NCBI RefSeq assembly: GCF_003173755.1
Contig: NZ_CP029553.1
Location: forward strand, 5,770,001 to 5,834,000
Origin: Methylobacterium terrae
GTDB lineage: Bacteria; Pseudomonadota; Alphaproteobacteria; Rhizobiales; Beijerinckiaceae
Direction of reading: 5' to 3'
Length of the DNA: 64,000 nucleotides
A model generated the notes under the pieces. It was not told the origin of the DNA and did no database searches. It saw nothing but the letters and a program-made list of their open reading frames with translations. A program made the position numbers and the translations under genes. Numbering within the stretch: position 1 is the stretch's first letter; each line of letters starts with the position of its first letter. Below are positions 34,913-43,352 of the stretch, piece by piece.

Positions 34913-35545
34913 TCAAGCCTCCCACCGCGCCAGGGCCGCCTCAGCCTCCGCAGGGCTGCCCTTGATGCGGTAGACCGTCTGCCGGCTCAGGCCGGTCGCG
35001 GTGGCGACCTCCGAGACCCCCTGGCCCTGGCCCAAGGCCCCCTGCACGGCCTCGAACTGCTCCCGCGTGAAGCTGGGCTTCCGGCCCCGGTAGGCGTCCT
35101 CACGGGCCCTGGCGTGGTCTATGCCGGCCCTCTGCGCCTCCTTCGTGGCCTCCGCCTGGGCCTGCGCCGTGGCTGCCATGAAGCCAATCAAGGCGTCCCT
35201 CACGGCTTGCTGCATCGGGTCCTTGGTGGCGCCGTCGAAGGTGAGGCTGTTGATGACGGTGCGGATGATGACGCCCCTCCGCATCAACTCTCGGATGGTG
35301 TCGCACACGTCCCCGTAGTTGCGGCCCAGGCGGTCCACCCACCGCACCACCAGCACGTCCCCTCGGCGCAGCATGTCGAACAGGCGGCGGCCCTGAGGAC
35401 GATCCTGAAGCGCGGTGGTGAGGCCAGACACCCCCTCGTCGGCGACCACCTGGTCAACCGTGAAGCCTGCCGCCTCGGCCTGTGTGCGTTGGTGGGCGAG
35501 GGTTTGGTCCGCGGTCGAGACGCGGGCATAGAGGATCGTCTGCAT
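34913..35545 (-). CDS. Serine recombinase (resolvase/invertase)
   Basis: 210 residues from ATG 35545 (MQTILYARVSTADQ); the upstream extension runs through the res-like DNA. Catalytic Ser10 in YARVSTADQ, further active-site Arg in VRWVDRLGRN, the E-helix region (AVRDALIGFMAATAQAQAEATKEAQ), and a C-terminal HTH (GVSEVATATGLSRQTVYRI). It resolves cointegrates or inverts DNA at the nearby sites (35,568-35,673). The short C-terminal domain is the Tn3-resolvase / DNA invertase type. Confidence 0.85.
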   Translation of the reverse strand: MQTILYARVSTADQTLAHQRTQAEAAGFTVDQVVADEGVSGLTTALQDRPQGRRLFDMLRRGDVLVVRWVDRLGRNYGDVCDTIRELMRRGVIIRTVINSLTFDGATKDPMQQAVRDALIGFMAATAQAQAEATKEAQRAGIDHARAREDAYRGRKPSFTREQFEAVQGALGQGQGVSEVATATGLSRQTVYRIKGSPAEAEAALARWEA

Positions 35546-35567
35546 GTGAGCGGCAAGCCTGTCCGAA

Positions 35568-35673
35568 TGGCCCTTGTCCGTAAGAATGGCTGTCCGTAGG
35601 CCGAAGTCAACCCTAGCGGACGGGCTTTCGGACAACTTCTTGGCCGTCCGCTACGGTATACCCTTGCGGACAA
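35568..35673. promoter_or_regulatory. Candidate res site of the serine recombinase
   Basis: Six TGTCCG/CGGACA-type half sites occur in about 105 bp just upstream of the resolvase start. The clearest dyad is GTCCGC (35646-35651) / GCGGAC (35666-35671), centred on GGTATACC (35655-35662); the dyad centre 35658.5 coincides with the centre of this palindrome, as for a resolvase crossover site. The resolvase promoter probably lies in the same DNA. Confidence 0.6.
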
Positions 35674-36051
35674 AAAGCATCGATGGCGGGGCCCGGCGGG
35701 AAGCTCGGCGCTTCGGCGGATGACGGGGCTCGGTGGTACGGCGGGAGGACAGCCTAAGGTCGGGCCGGGTGGCAGGCCTAGCGGTGGCCCTAGGTGCGAG
35801 GCGGCGGTGCTCCTCCAGGCGCGGGAGGGCGGGCCTCATTGCAGCGCTGCGCCGGCTCGGCGGCAGCCTCCCGGAGAGACCCCCGACTGGGCTCACGTTC
35901 GCCGCGGAGGGAATGGGCAGGCCGGGGTACGGGGGGAAACTCTGATCCGCCCGCACGAGGGTGAGGTCAGAAATCTGTGACCCCTACGGCTTAATCGGCA
36001 CCCTCTCACATGCCGCATCCGACACGCGAGAGGGAATATCGCAAGGCCTAC
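35674..36051. other. About 380 bp without a recognisable gene
   Basis: GC-rich DNA with open frames on both strands but no family-like protein, no clear hairpin and no repeat shared with the rest of the element. Confidence 0.4.
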
Positions 36052-36231
36052 TCACTTGCCCTTGAGGGCATCCTTCACGCTACCAACGGCGTTCTGGACC
36101 TTGCCCTTGACTTGGTCAGCAATGCCCTCGTTCTTGAGCTTCTCGTCACCTGTTAGGTTGCCCGCGCCTTCTTTGACCTTGCCGCCCAAATTCGTGGCTG
36201 AGCCCTCAACGCGATCCTTATCGACTGCCAT
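36052..36231 (-). CDS. CsbD-family stress protein
   Basis: 59 residues from ATG 36231 (MAVDKDRVEGSATNLGGKVKEGAG). The repeated K-x-x-G pattern (GKVKEGAGNLTGDEKLKNEG, QVKGKVQNAVGSVKDALKG) is typical of CsbD-like proteins, small hydrophilic helical proteins induced by general stress. No enzymatic function is known. It is often present in several copies in this group. Confidence 0.85.
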   Translation of the reverse strand: MAVDKDRVEGSATNLGGKVKEGAGNLTGDEKLKNEGIADQVKGKVQNAVGSVKDALKGK

Positions 36232-36420
36232 GTTGCGCTCCTGCTTATGCCTGCCCCCTTGCGGGGCTCCTGAAGCAAACGAGGAGGCAGCCGGAAGCGT
36301 TCCGGTGGGCATACGCGCTCCCGGTCGGGACTCACTACCGCCTCGTTTGCGGCGCCTCTCAACCGCCAAACCCGGCCGCCTGCTCGATGCGGCCTGAAGC
36401 CAAGCCAAAAGGGCACTAGC

Positions 36421-36540
36421 GTGCGTTTCATCCACATCTTCGGGGCGCTCCTCTCGATCGTTCTCGTTCTCACGGTCGGCGCCTTGTTCAACCTCGTGGC
36501 GGCTCCTCTCCGCGCAGTGCGAGCCCTCCGGCGGGCTTGA
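36421..36540 (+). CDS. 39-residue membrane protein
   Basis: GTG 36421 to TGA 36538-36540. Residues 3-28 (FIHIFGALLSIVLVLTVGALFNLVAA) form a membrane helix, followed by a basic tail (PLRAVRALRRA). The positive-inside tail and clean hydrophobic block suggest a real small protein. Family not recognised. Confidence 0.45.
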   Translation: MRFIHIFGALLSIVLVLTVGALFNLVAAPLRAVRALRRA

Positions 36541-36562
36541 GGCGCCCCGACCACCCGACGCA

Positions 36563-38236
36563 CTACCTCACGTCGATCCTCGGGAACTTCGCCATGGCAT
36601 CCGCCAACGCCTTGATGCTCACCTCGCCGTAGCCCTCGCCCTCGGTCCGCGGGGCGTGGCCTTGGATGGCATCGAGCACGCGCCAGTCTATGCCCGCCTC
36701 CCGCCCGATGGTCTTGAAGCGGTGCCGCCAGCCGTGGTTCGGCGCCACGTTCGCATCCGTGATGGTCGCCCTGACGGTGAGCGCCATGCGGGACTTGAGG
36801 CTGCCTAGCGATTTCCAGATGGTCCCGTCCGCGGCCTCCTTGACGAAGAGGTGGCCAGCCGGTGCCTTCTGGACGAACTCCAGGAAGCCAAGTTCGATGA
36901 GGTGAGGGTGAAGCACGACCTCCCGGGCCTGGTTGGTCTTCACCGTGCCGGCATCAGGCGTGATGGTGACGACCCAGTGCGGGCCGTGCTGTCGGATATC
37001 CCGCTTCCGAAGTTGGCACATCTCACCGAGGCGTGCGCCGCTGTACGCGCAGAGCCAGGGCACCCACCGCTTGGCGGCGGCGGCCAGGGCCCCCTCCCCG
37101 CGCGGCGGCTTGTAGTCCAGGGCGGCCCTCAGGATCGCGCTCGCCTCTTCGTCGGTGAAGCCCTTCCCCCGTAGCTTCTGAGGCTTGCCGAGCTTCAGCG
37201 TCACGTCCTTGGCGGGGTTGCTCGCGAGTCGCTTGTTCGCGACGGCCCACCCGAAGATGACCTTGAGCCCGTTCAGGTCGCCGGACTTCACGGTTTGCGC
37301 CGAGAGCGTCTTCCCGGTGCGCGGGCTGATGCTGGCGAGGCGGTGGTCCTTGAAGCGGATCACATCCTCGACGGTGACACGGTCCGCATCATCGTGCTTG
37401 AGGAAGGCGCTGAGATTGGCCACGGCCTGGCGGTACCTCTCGAAGGTGCCTAGCTTCGTTCCCGCCGCCTTCCGCTCCGCCCACCAATCGGCAACGAGGC
37501 CGGATAGGGTGGTCTTGGGCGGCGCGGCATCAGCGGGGCGGTTGGTGCGGGCCGGCGGCTCGAACTCGGGGAACCGGGCGGCCTTGGGATCGGGGCTGTA
37601 GTCGCCCTCGGCGTTCCGCTCCCGGGAAGCGAAGGCGTCGCGCAAGGCTAAGCCGAACGTCTCCAGGAGCAAGAGCCGCGTGTCGTCGTCCACGCTGCCG
37701 ATGCCGTGATCCCGCAACAGGCGGTCTATCAGCGGCCCGAGAGGGGTCTGAAGCGCGGACGGGTCGCCACTCTCCAGAGCAAGCTCCAGCTTCTCCCGTG
37801 CTGAGGCGAAGCCCGCTGCCTCCTCCTCCGGCGTAGCCCGGACGCGAGCCCAGCTCCCATCTGGCATGTGCTGGACGGCAAGGGTGCGGTCCGCCCCAGC
37901 GTCGGCCCACGAGCGGTAGAGGTTGCCGGCAAGGGCTGTTGCCTGGCGGTGGTTGAGGCTCGTGGGCGCCCCGTTGCGCAGAGCCGTCCAATGCCGCTCC
38001 AGTGCCGAAGCAACCTGCCCCTGCCGGGCTTTCACCTCGGCGGGATCGCGGGTGCGCAGCGAGAAGCGGATGCTCCGCATCTTCGGTGTCACGCGGACAA
38101 GGACGGTCTCGGTTCCGAGCGGCAAGCTGAGCGCACGGCCGGCCACGAGCGGGAGGATGTCGGTCGGGATGCGCTGGACGAACTGGGGGACGGAGGAGTC
38201 TGGCCGCTTCACCGGGCGAACGAGCCTGTAGAGCAT
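36563..38236 (-). CDS. int: Tyrosine integrase of the pabA element
   Basis: 557 residues from ATG 38236 (MLYRLVRPVKRP); the frame extends upstream but without coding character. N-terminal arm-binding part with FVQRIPTDILP, SAM-like core-binding domain (SGLVADWWAERKAAGTKLGTFERYRQAVANL), then the catalytic domain: Arg402 (SGARLGEMCQL), His501 and Arg504 (HGWRHRFKTIGREAG), His527 (IQGHAPR) and nucleophile Tyr536 (GYGEVS). It is adjacent to attR and reads inward, as integrases usually do. It should recombine the 15-bp pabA core. Confidence 0.88.
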   Translation of the reverse strand: MLYRLVRPVKRPDSSVPQFVQRIPTDILPLVAGRALSLPLGTETVLVRVTPKMRSIRFSLRTRDPAEVKARQGQVASALERHWTALRNGAPTSLNHRQATALAGNLYRSWADAGADRTLAVQHMPDGSWARVRATPEEEAAGFASAREKLELALESGDPSALQTPLGPLIDRLLRDHGIGSVDDDTRLLLLETFGLALRDAFASRERNAEGDYSPDPKAARFPEFEPPARTNRPADAAPPKTTLSGLVADWWAERKAAGTKLGTFERYRQAVANLSAFLKHDDADRVTVEDVIRFKDHRLASISPRTGKTLSAQTVKSGDLNGLKVIFGWAVANKRLASNPAKDVTLKLGKPQKLRGKGFTDEEASAILRAALDYKPPRGEGALAAAAKRWVPWLCAYSGARLGEMCQLRKRDIRQHGPHWVVTITPDAGTVKTNQAREVVLHPHLIELGFLEFVQKAPAGHLFVKEAADGTIWKSLGSLKSRMALTVRATITDANVAPNHGWRHRFKTIGREAGIDWRVLDAIQGHAPRTEGEGYGEVSIKALADAMAKFPRIDVR

Positions 38237-38249
38237 GAGTGGCACACCG

Positions 38250-38264
38250 TTGTAGCACGGTCGG
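38250..38264. repeat. Subterminal repeat, candidate integrase arm site (right)
   Basis: TTGTAGCACGGTCGG, an exact match to 18938-18952. It lies 67 bp inside the attR core and just upstream of the integrase start, so it could also mediate autoregulation of the integrase. Confidence 0.6.
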
Positions 38265-38331
38265 CCCCGGCTTAACACTCTGGCGGCACTCAACTATCTG
38301 CGGAGCATGATCTTTTGCAGGCAGTCGCTAC

Positions 38332-38346
38332 CGATGACGAGGATCA
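38332..38346. repeat. attR core of the pabA element
   Basis: Second copy of CGATGACGAGGATCA. It overlaps the pabB stop codon; the truncated pabA start here reads MILVIGSDCLQK and stops soon after. Confidence 0.85.
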
Positions 38347-39732
38347 TGCATCCTCCCCGGTCGCGAAGGCCGAAAAAACCCGCTCGGCCTTGGTCAGGGT
38401 CTCGCGGTACTCGGCGTGCGGGTCCGACAGGAGCGTGACCCCGCCCCCGGCCTGGAGCACGGCGCGGGTCCCGTCGATCATCACCGTGCGGATCGCGATG
38501 CTGGTGTCGAGACCCCCGTCGAAGCCGATCCAGCCGATCGCCCCGCAATACGCCTCGCGGGCATCGCCCTCGATCTCCGTGATGATGTCCATGGCGCGCA
38601 GCTTCGGCGCCCCGGTGATCGAGCCGCCCGGGAAGGTCGCGGCCAGCAGATCGATCCCGTCCGCGCCCTCCCGCAGCGTGCCGGTCACCGCCGAGACGAG
38701 GTGGTGGACGCCGGCATAGGTCTCGAGCCCGCACAAGGTGGGCACCGCGACGCTGTGGGGGGCGCAGATCCGCGACAGGTCGTTGCGCAGCAGGTCGACG
38801 ATCATCACGTTCTCTGCCCGCTCCTTGGGGTCGGCGAGAAGCGCCTCGGCCCGGGCCCGGTCCTCGGCCGGGTCGGCGGAGCGGGGCGCCGTGCCCTTGA
38901 TCGGCCGGGTCTCGACCTGCCGGCCGTCGAGGCGCAGGAAGCGCTCGGGCGAGGACGAGGCGATCGTGAGACCGTCGAGTTCGAGATAGGCCGCGAAGGG
39001 CGCCGGGTTGCGCGCCCTGAGGCGGCGGTAGAACGCGAAGGCGTCGAAGCCCGGCGGCAGGGCCGCCTCGAAGCGCTGGGCGATGTTGGCCTGGTAGATG
39101 TCGCCGGCCCGGATGTAGTCCCGCACCCGCTCGACCGCGCGGGCATAAGCGTCGGGCGTGAAGTTCGAGCGCCAGGCGAGGGCTGCGACCGGGGCGGCCT
39201 CCGGCGTCGGCTCGGGGGCTGCCAGGGCCGCCTCCAGGGCGTCGAGGTCGGCGGCGGCCTTCCTTGCGCGGGCGGCCAGGTCGGTCTCGGGGAAGCCGGT
39301 GGCGATCAACCGGCAGGTGCCGGCCCGGTGGTCGAAGGCGACGATCGTGGCGTACAGATTGAAGGCGAGGTCGTCGGTGAGGCCGGCCCGGCGCGCGGGC
39401 GGCGTCACCCGCTCGAGGCTCGCGCCGAAATCGTAGGCGATGGTGCCGATCGCCCCGCCCTGGAACGGCGGCAGGTCGGAGTCCGGTTCGGTGCGGTACG
39501 GCGCCAGCACGGCGCGCAACGCGTTGAGGGGGGCACCCGGCACCGGGGCGCCGTTCCAGAACGCCCGGCCGCCGCGCACCCGGAACGACCCGAACGGGTC
39601 GGCGGCGAGGTAGGAGTGCCGCCCGAGGGTGTCGTGCCGCATGGCGCTGTCGAGGAGTGCGAGGCCGGGGCGACCGCGCAGGCGGGCGGCCGCGGCGGCG
39701 GGATCGAGCGGGGGGACGGGGCGGCTCCACAT
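38344..39732 (-). CDS. pabB: Aminodeoxychorismate synthase component I (PabB)
   Basis: 462 residues from ATG 39732 (MWSRPVPPLDP). Chorismate-binding fold: IYQANIAQRFEAALP, ASSSPERFLRLDG, the PabB-diagnostic RPIKGTAPR (residues 276-284; Lys forms the covalent intermediate, whereas TrpE has PIAGT), NVMIVDLLRNDLSR, FPGGSITGAPKLRAM, and GGGVTLLSDPHAEYRETLTKAE. It makes 4-amino-4-deoxychorismate with PabA. Its stop overlaps the attR core; before the insertion pabA would have started within this stop (ATGA). The native promoter is in the interval toward rimO. Confidence 0.9.
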   Translation of the reverse strand: MWSRPVPPLDPAAAAARLRGRPGLALLDSAMRHDTLGRHSYLAADPFGSFRVRGGRAFWNGAPVPGAPLNALRAVLAPYRTEPDSDLPPFQGGAIGTIAYDFGASLERVTPPARRAGLTDDLAFNLYATIVAFDHRAGTCRLIATGFPETDLAARARKAAADLDALEAALAAPEPTPEAAPVAALAWRSNFTPDAYARAVERVRDYIRAGDIYQANIAQRFEAALPPGFDAFAFYRRLRARNPAPFAAYLELDGLTIASSSPERFLRLDGRQVETRPIKGTAPRSADPAEDRARAEALLADPKERAENVMIVDLLRNDLSRICAPHSVAVPTLCGLETYAGVHHLVSAVTGTLREGADGIDLLAATFPGGSITGAPKLRAMDIITEIEGDAREAYCGAIGWIGFDGGLDTSIAIRTVMIDGTRAVLQAGGGVTLLSDPHAEYRETLTKAERVFSAFATGEDA

Positions 39733-39920
39733 GGCGCCGTGATAGCGGAGGCCGGGGCCGCAGCGGAAGCCGGCCGTCGGGCCAAGATGGCGGCGACGAG
39801 CCCGCCCCGTGACGCCCGCCCTCCCCCGTGCTATGGGCCTGCCCCAGCACCCTTCCCTAAATCCTTGATCCCGCTCGCTGCCCTCTTGGCCGTGGGCCGG
39901 TCCGCATTCCCGCCCCCGCC

Positions 39921-41237
39921 ATGAACGCACCTGCCCCAAAGATCTCCTTCGTGTCCCTCGGCTGTCCCAAGGCCCTGGTCGATTCCGAGCGCATCCTCAC
40001 CCACCTGCGGGCCGAGGGCTACGAGCTGGCCCGCAAGCACGACGGCGCCGACGTGGTGATCGTCAACACCTGCGGCTTCCTCGATTCGGCCAAGGCCGAG
40101 TCGCTGCAGGCGATCGGCGACGCGATGGCGGAGAACGGCCGGGTCATCGTCACCGGCTGCATGGGCGCGCAGCCGGACGAGATCCGCGAGAAGTACCCGA
40201 ACCTGCTCGCGGTCACCGGGCCGCAGGCCTACGAATCGGTGGTGGCGGCGGTCCACGAGGCGGTGCCCCCGGCGCACGACCCGTTCCTCGACCTCGTGCC
40301 GCCGCAAGGGGTCAAGCTGACGCCGCGGCACTACGCCTACCTGAAGATCTCGGAGGGCTGCAACAACCGCTGCACCTTCTGCATCATCCCGCAGCTGCGC
40401 GGCGACCTCGTCAGCCGCCCGGCGGCGGACGTGCTGCGCGAGGCCGAGAAGCTGGTGAAGGCCGGCGTCAAGGAGCTGCTCGTCGTCTCGCAGGATACCA
40501 GCGCCTACGGCATCGACACCCGCTACGCCACGAGCCCGTGGCGCGACCGCGAGGTACGGGCCCGGTTCTACGACCTCGCCAAGGAACTGGGCGAGCTCGG
40601 CGCCTGGGTGCGTCTGCACTACGTCTATCCCTACCCGCACGTCGACGAGGTCATCCCGCTGATGGCCGAGGGCAAGGTGCTGCCCTACCTCGACATGCCG
40701 CTGCAGCACGCGAGCCCGGCGGTGTTGAAGCGCATGCGCCGCCCCGGCAACCAGGAGAAGATGCTGGAGCGCATCCGCTCCTGGCGCACCACCTGCCCCG
40801 ATCTCGCCATCCGCTCGACCTTCATCGTCGGCTTCCCGGGCGAGACCGAGGCCGAGTTCGAGGAACTCTTGACCTGGCTCAAGGAAGCCAAGCTCGAGCG
40901 CGTCGGCTGCTTCCAGTACGAGCCGGTCCGCGGCGCTCCGGCGAACGAAGTCGCGGAGGCGGTGCCGGACGCGGTCAAGGCCGAGCGCCAGCGCCGGTTC
41001 ATGGAGACGCAGCAGGCGGTGTCGCTCCGCTTGCAGAAGGCCAAGGTCGGCAAGCGCCTGCCGGTCATCATCGACGCCGCCGGGCCGACGGTCGCCAAGG
41101 GCCGCTCGAAATACGACGCGCCGGAGATCGACGGCAACGTCCACGTCGCCTTCCGCCGCCCGGTCCGGGTCGGCGACATCGTGACGGTGAAGATCGAGTC
41201 GGCGGATGCCTACGACCTGCACGGGGTGGCGGTGTAG
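39921..41237 (+). CDS. rimO: Ribosomal protein S12 methylthiotransferase RimO
   Basis: 438 residues. N-terminal UPF0004 domain with the auxiliary-cluster cysteines ([24 protein letters not shown]), radical-SAM motif CNNRCTFC, then [14 protein letters not shown] and a C-terminal TRAM domain ending [21 protein letters not shown] and the [17 protein letters not shown] variant are those of RimO rather than MiaB. It methylthiolates Asp88 of S12. Divergent from pabB. Confidence 0.92.
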   Translation: MNAPAPKISFVSLGCPKALVDSERILTHLRAEGYELARKHDGADVVIVNTCGFLDSAKAESLQAIGDAMAENGRVIVTGCMGAQPDEIREKYPNLLAVTGPQAYESVVAAVHEAVPPAHDPFLDLVPPQGVKLTPRHYAYLKISEGCNNRCTFCIIPQLRGDLVSRPAADVLREAEKLVKAGVKELLVVSQDTSAYGIDTRYATSPWRDREVRARFYDLAKELGELGAWVRLHYVYPYPHVDEVIPLMAEGKVLPYLDMPLQHASPAVLKRMRRPGNQEKMLERIRSWRTTCPDLAIRSTFIVGFPGETEAEFEELLTWLKEAKLERVGCFQYEPVRGAPANEVAEAVPDAVKAERQRRFMETQQAVSLRLQKAKVGKRLPVIIDAAGPTVAKGRSKYDAPEIDGNVHVAFRRPVRVGDIVTVKIESADAYDLHGVAV

Positions 41238-41259
41238 GACACGCCATTCGTGTGCATTT

Positions 41260-41470
41260 CTCCTCTCCCCGCGGGCGGGGAGAGGGCCTGCGTCTCCGGC
41301 CAGGAGATGCAGCAAGCGGAGGCGAAGCCGAAAGCGAGGGTGAGGGGGGCCCGACGAGTGAGGCTCTTCCGGAAACACCCCCTCACCCTCGCGGCGAACC
41401 TGCGGTTCGCTGCGCGGGCTTCCTGAGCCCCTTCGGAGCTCAGGCCTCTCCCGGCCCGCGGGGAGAGGAG
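41260..41470. repeat. 211-bp palindromic repeat (MITE/REP-like), copy 1
   Basis: Ends are CTCCTCTCCCCGCGGGC (41260-41276) and its exact complement (41454-41470). Inside is a second inverted pair (GCGAGGGTGAGGGG / CCCCTCACCCTCGC). A related element lies at 54,772-54,984. Confidence 0.75.
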
Positions 41471-41542
41471 AAGCCCCGCGTCTTTTCCGGCACAATCAGT
41501 GCTGTTGGTCCGATGCCGGCGTCTCCGTGGTCCGACCGGGCT

Positions 41543-42187
41543 TCATCCCCCGATCGCCCCGCTCTCCGCCCGCTCCACCCCCGCCGCCGCCATGTCGCCC
41601 CAGGCGCGCTCGAGCGAGCCGTCGCGGTCGATCGCCCGGCAGGCATCCTCGACCACCACCGCCTGGAACCTCGCCGCCCGCGCGTCGACCGCGCTCCAGG
41701 CGACGCAGTAATCGGTGGCGAGCCCGCACAGAAAGACCCGGGTGAAGCCGCGCTCGCGCAGGTAGCCGGCGAGCCCGGTCGTGGTTGTGCGGTCGGCCTC
41801 GCGGAAGGCCGAGTAGCTGTCGATTCCCGGCCGGTAGCCCTTGCGGATCACCAGCTGGGCGTGGGGCAGCGCCAGCCCCGGCGACAGCTCGGCCCCGGAC
41901 GTGCCCTGGATGCAGTGCTTCGGCCACAGAACCTGCGGGCCGTAAGCCAGCGCCGTGGTCTCGAACGGCGCCTTGCCCGGGTGGCTCGCCGCGAAGGAGG
42001 CGTGGCCGGCTGGATGCCAGTCCTGGGTCAGGACGACGTGCCTGAAGATCTTTCCCAGCGCGTTGATCGGCGCGATCACCGCGTCCCCGTCCGGCACCGC
42101 GAGGGCGCCGCCGGGCAGGAAATCGGCCTGGACGTCGATGACGAGGAGGCAATCGGTCTCGGTCGCCGTCAGGGCGTAGGAATCCAT
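41543..42187 (-). CDS. pncA: Nicotinamidase PncA
   Basis: 214 residues from ATG 42187. Isochorismatase-like fold with the nicotinamidase triad: Asp18 (VIDVQADFLPGG), Lys116 (LVIRKGYRPG) and Cys161 (LATDYCVAW), plus metal ligands Asp56, His58 and His62 (DWHPAGH). SYSAFREA and the LWPKHCIQGT segment are also PncA-specific. It converts nicotinamide to nicotinate for NAD salvage. Sixty bp downstream of the quinone reductase gene, same strand, possibly co-transcribed. Confidence 0.92.
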   Translation of the reverse strand: MDSYALTATETDCLLVIDVQADFLPGGALAVPDGDAVIAPINALGKIFRHVVLTQDWHPAGHASFAASHPGKAPFETTALAYGPQVLWPKHCIQGTSGAELSPGLALPHAQLVIRKGYRPGIDSYSAFREADRTTTTGLAGYLRERGFTRVFLCGLATDYCVAWSAVDARAARFQAVVVEDACRAIDRDGSLERAWGDMAAAGVERAESGAIGG

Positions 42188-42246
42188 CGCGTCCTCGTCT
42201 CCGCCGATCCGGGGCGAATGGCCCCGGATGCCGCTGCGTCAGCCTA

Positions 42247-43221
42247 TCAGGGATGCATCACCGTCGCACCGGTCGTCTGGCGCCCGGCGAGGTCGGCGTG
42301 GACCTTCGGCGCGTCGGCGAGCCTGGCGCGGGTATGGACCGGGATCTTCACGGCGCCGCTCCGCACCACCTCGAACAGGTCGGCGGCCATCTCGTCCAGG
42401 GTCGCGCGGTCGGCGGTATGGGTGAACAGGACCGGCCGCGTGGCGTAGAGCGAGCCCTTCTGGCCGAGCAGGCTGATGTCGAAGGCGGAGATCGCCCCCG
42501 AGGCGCTGCCGAAGTTCACGAAGTACCCGAAGGGCCTGAGGCAGTCGAGCGAGGCCGGGTAGGTCGCCTGGCCGACGCCGTCGTAGACGACCTGGCAGCC
42601 TTTGCCGCCGGTGATCTCCTTGACCCGGGCGGCGAAATCCTCGTCCCGGTACAGGATGACGTGGTCGCAGCCGTGCTCGCGGGCGAGCGCGACCTTGTCC
42701 GGCGAGCCGACGGTGCCGATGACGGTGGCGCCGAGGTGCTTGGCCCATTGCGTCGCGATCAGCCCGACGCCGCCGGCGGCGGCGTGGAACAGGATCGTGT
42801 CGCCGGGCTGGACCTTGTAGGTGCGCCGCAGCAGGTACTGGGTGGTGAGGCCCTTGAGCATCATCGCGGCGGCGGTGTCGTCGTCGATGCCGTCGGGCAG
42901 GCGCACCACCGATTTCGCGTCGATCACCACCTCCTCGGCGTAGGTGCCGGCGGCCGAGCCGTAGGCGACGCGATCGCCGGGCGAGACGCCGGTCACGCCC
43001 TCGCCCACCGCCACCACGGTGCCGGCGCCCTCGTTGCCCGGGGTGAAGGGGAGCTGGGGCGCCTTGTACTGGCCGGAGCGGAAGTAGATGTCGATGAAGT
43101 TGACGCCGATCGCGGTCTGGCGCACCCGGACCTGGCCGGGCCCGGGCTCGCCGACCGCGACGTCCTCGTAGCGCATGACCTCGGGGCCGCCGTACTCGTA
43201 GATCCGGATCGCCTTGGGCAT
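42247..43221 (-). CDS. qor: NADPH:quinone reductase (QorA type)
   Basis: 324 residues. Zeta-crystallin-like MDR enzyme without zinc ligands: N-terminal IRIYEYGGPEVMRYEDVAVGEPGPGQVRV, IGVNFIDIYFRSG, nucleotide-binding AAAGGVGLIATQWAKHLG, and GQATYPASLDCLRPFGYFVNFG. It reduces quinones with NADPH in the cytosol. Subfamily features (YRSG-like, NFIDIYFRSGQY) are those of QorA rather than a crotonyl-CoA reductase. Physiological substrate is not fixed by sequence. Confidence 0.88.
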   Translation of the reverse strand: MPKAIRIYEYGGPEVMRYEDVAVGEPGPGQVRVRQTAIGVNFIDIYFRSGQYKAPQLPFTPGNEGAGTVVAVGEGVTGVSPGDRVAYGSAAGTYAEEVVIDAKSVVRLPDGIDDDTAAAMMLKGLTTQYLLRRTYKVQPGDTILFHAAAGGVGLIATQWAKHLGATVIGTVGSPDKVALAREHGCDHVILYRDEDFAARVKEITGGKGCQVVYDGVGQATYPASLDCLRPFGYFVNFGSASGAISAFDISLLGQKGSLYATRPVLFTHTADRATLDEMAADLFEVVRSGAVKIPVHTRARLADAPKVHADLAGRQTTGATVMHP

Positions 43222-43352
43222 CGCCCGCTCCCACCTTGGTCTTGGTTTGCGGGCGGGATCATAGGTGGCGACACGGCTGCGGCAATGGCCGGGATGGCGG
43301 ACCGGCCCCGCATGACACAGATCTCCCGCACGCGTGATCGAGGACCCGTTTC

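Larger units (their letters stand above)
18865..38346. mobile_element. 19.5-kb integrative element inserted in pabA
   Basis: The two ends carry the same 15-bp core CGATGACGAGGATCA (18865-18879 and 38332-38346). Removing the element and one core rejoins pabB stop to pabA start as GCATGATCCTCGTCATCG, an ATGA overlap. A tyrosine integrase lies at the right end reading inward, a serine resolvase inside, and a 15-bp subterminal repeat flanks both ends. Cargo includes a YaaC-like gene, response regulators, small exported proteins, and an operon with T7-like RNA polymerase and family-A polymerase-like genes. Confidence 0.85.

Noticed and set aside
35651..35980. Small frames on both strands right of the resolvase
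   Set aside because: Arg/Pro/Gly-rich text on both strands at once, typical of non-coding GC-rich DNA.
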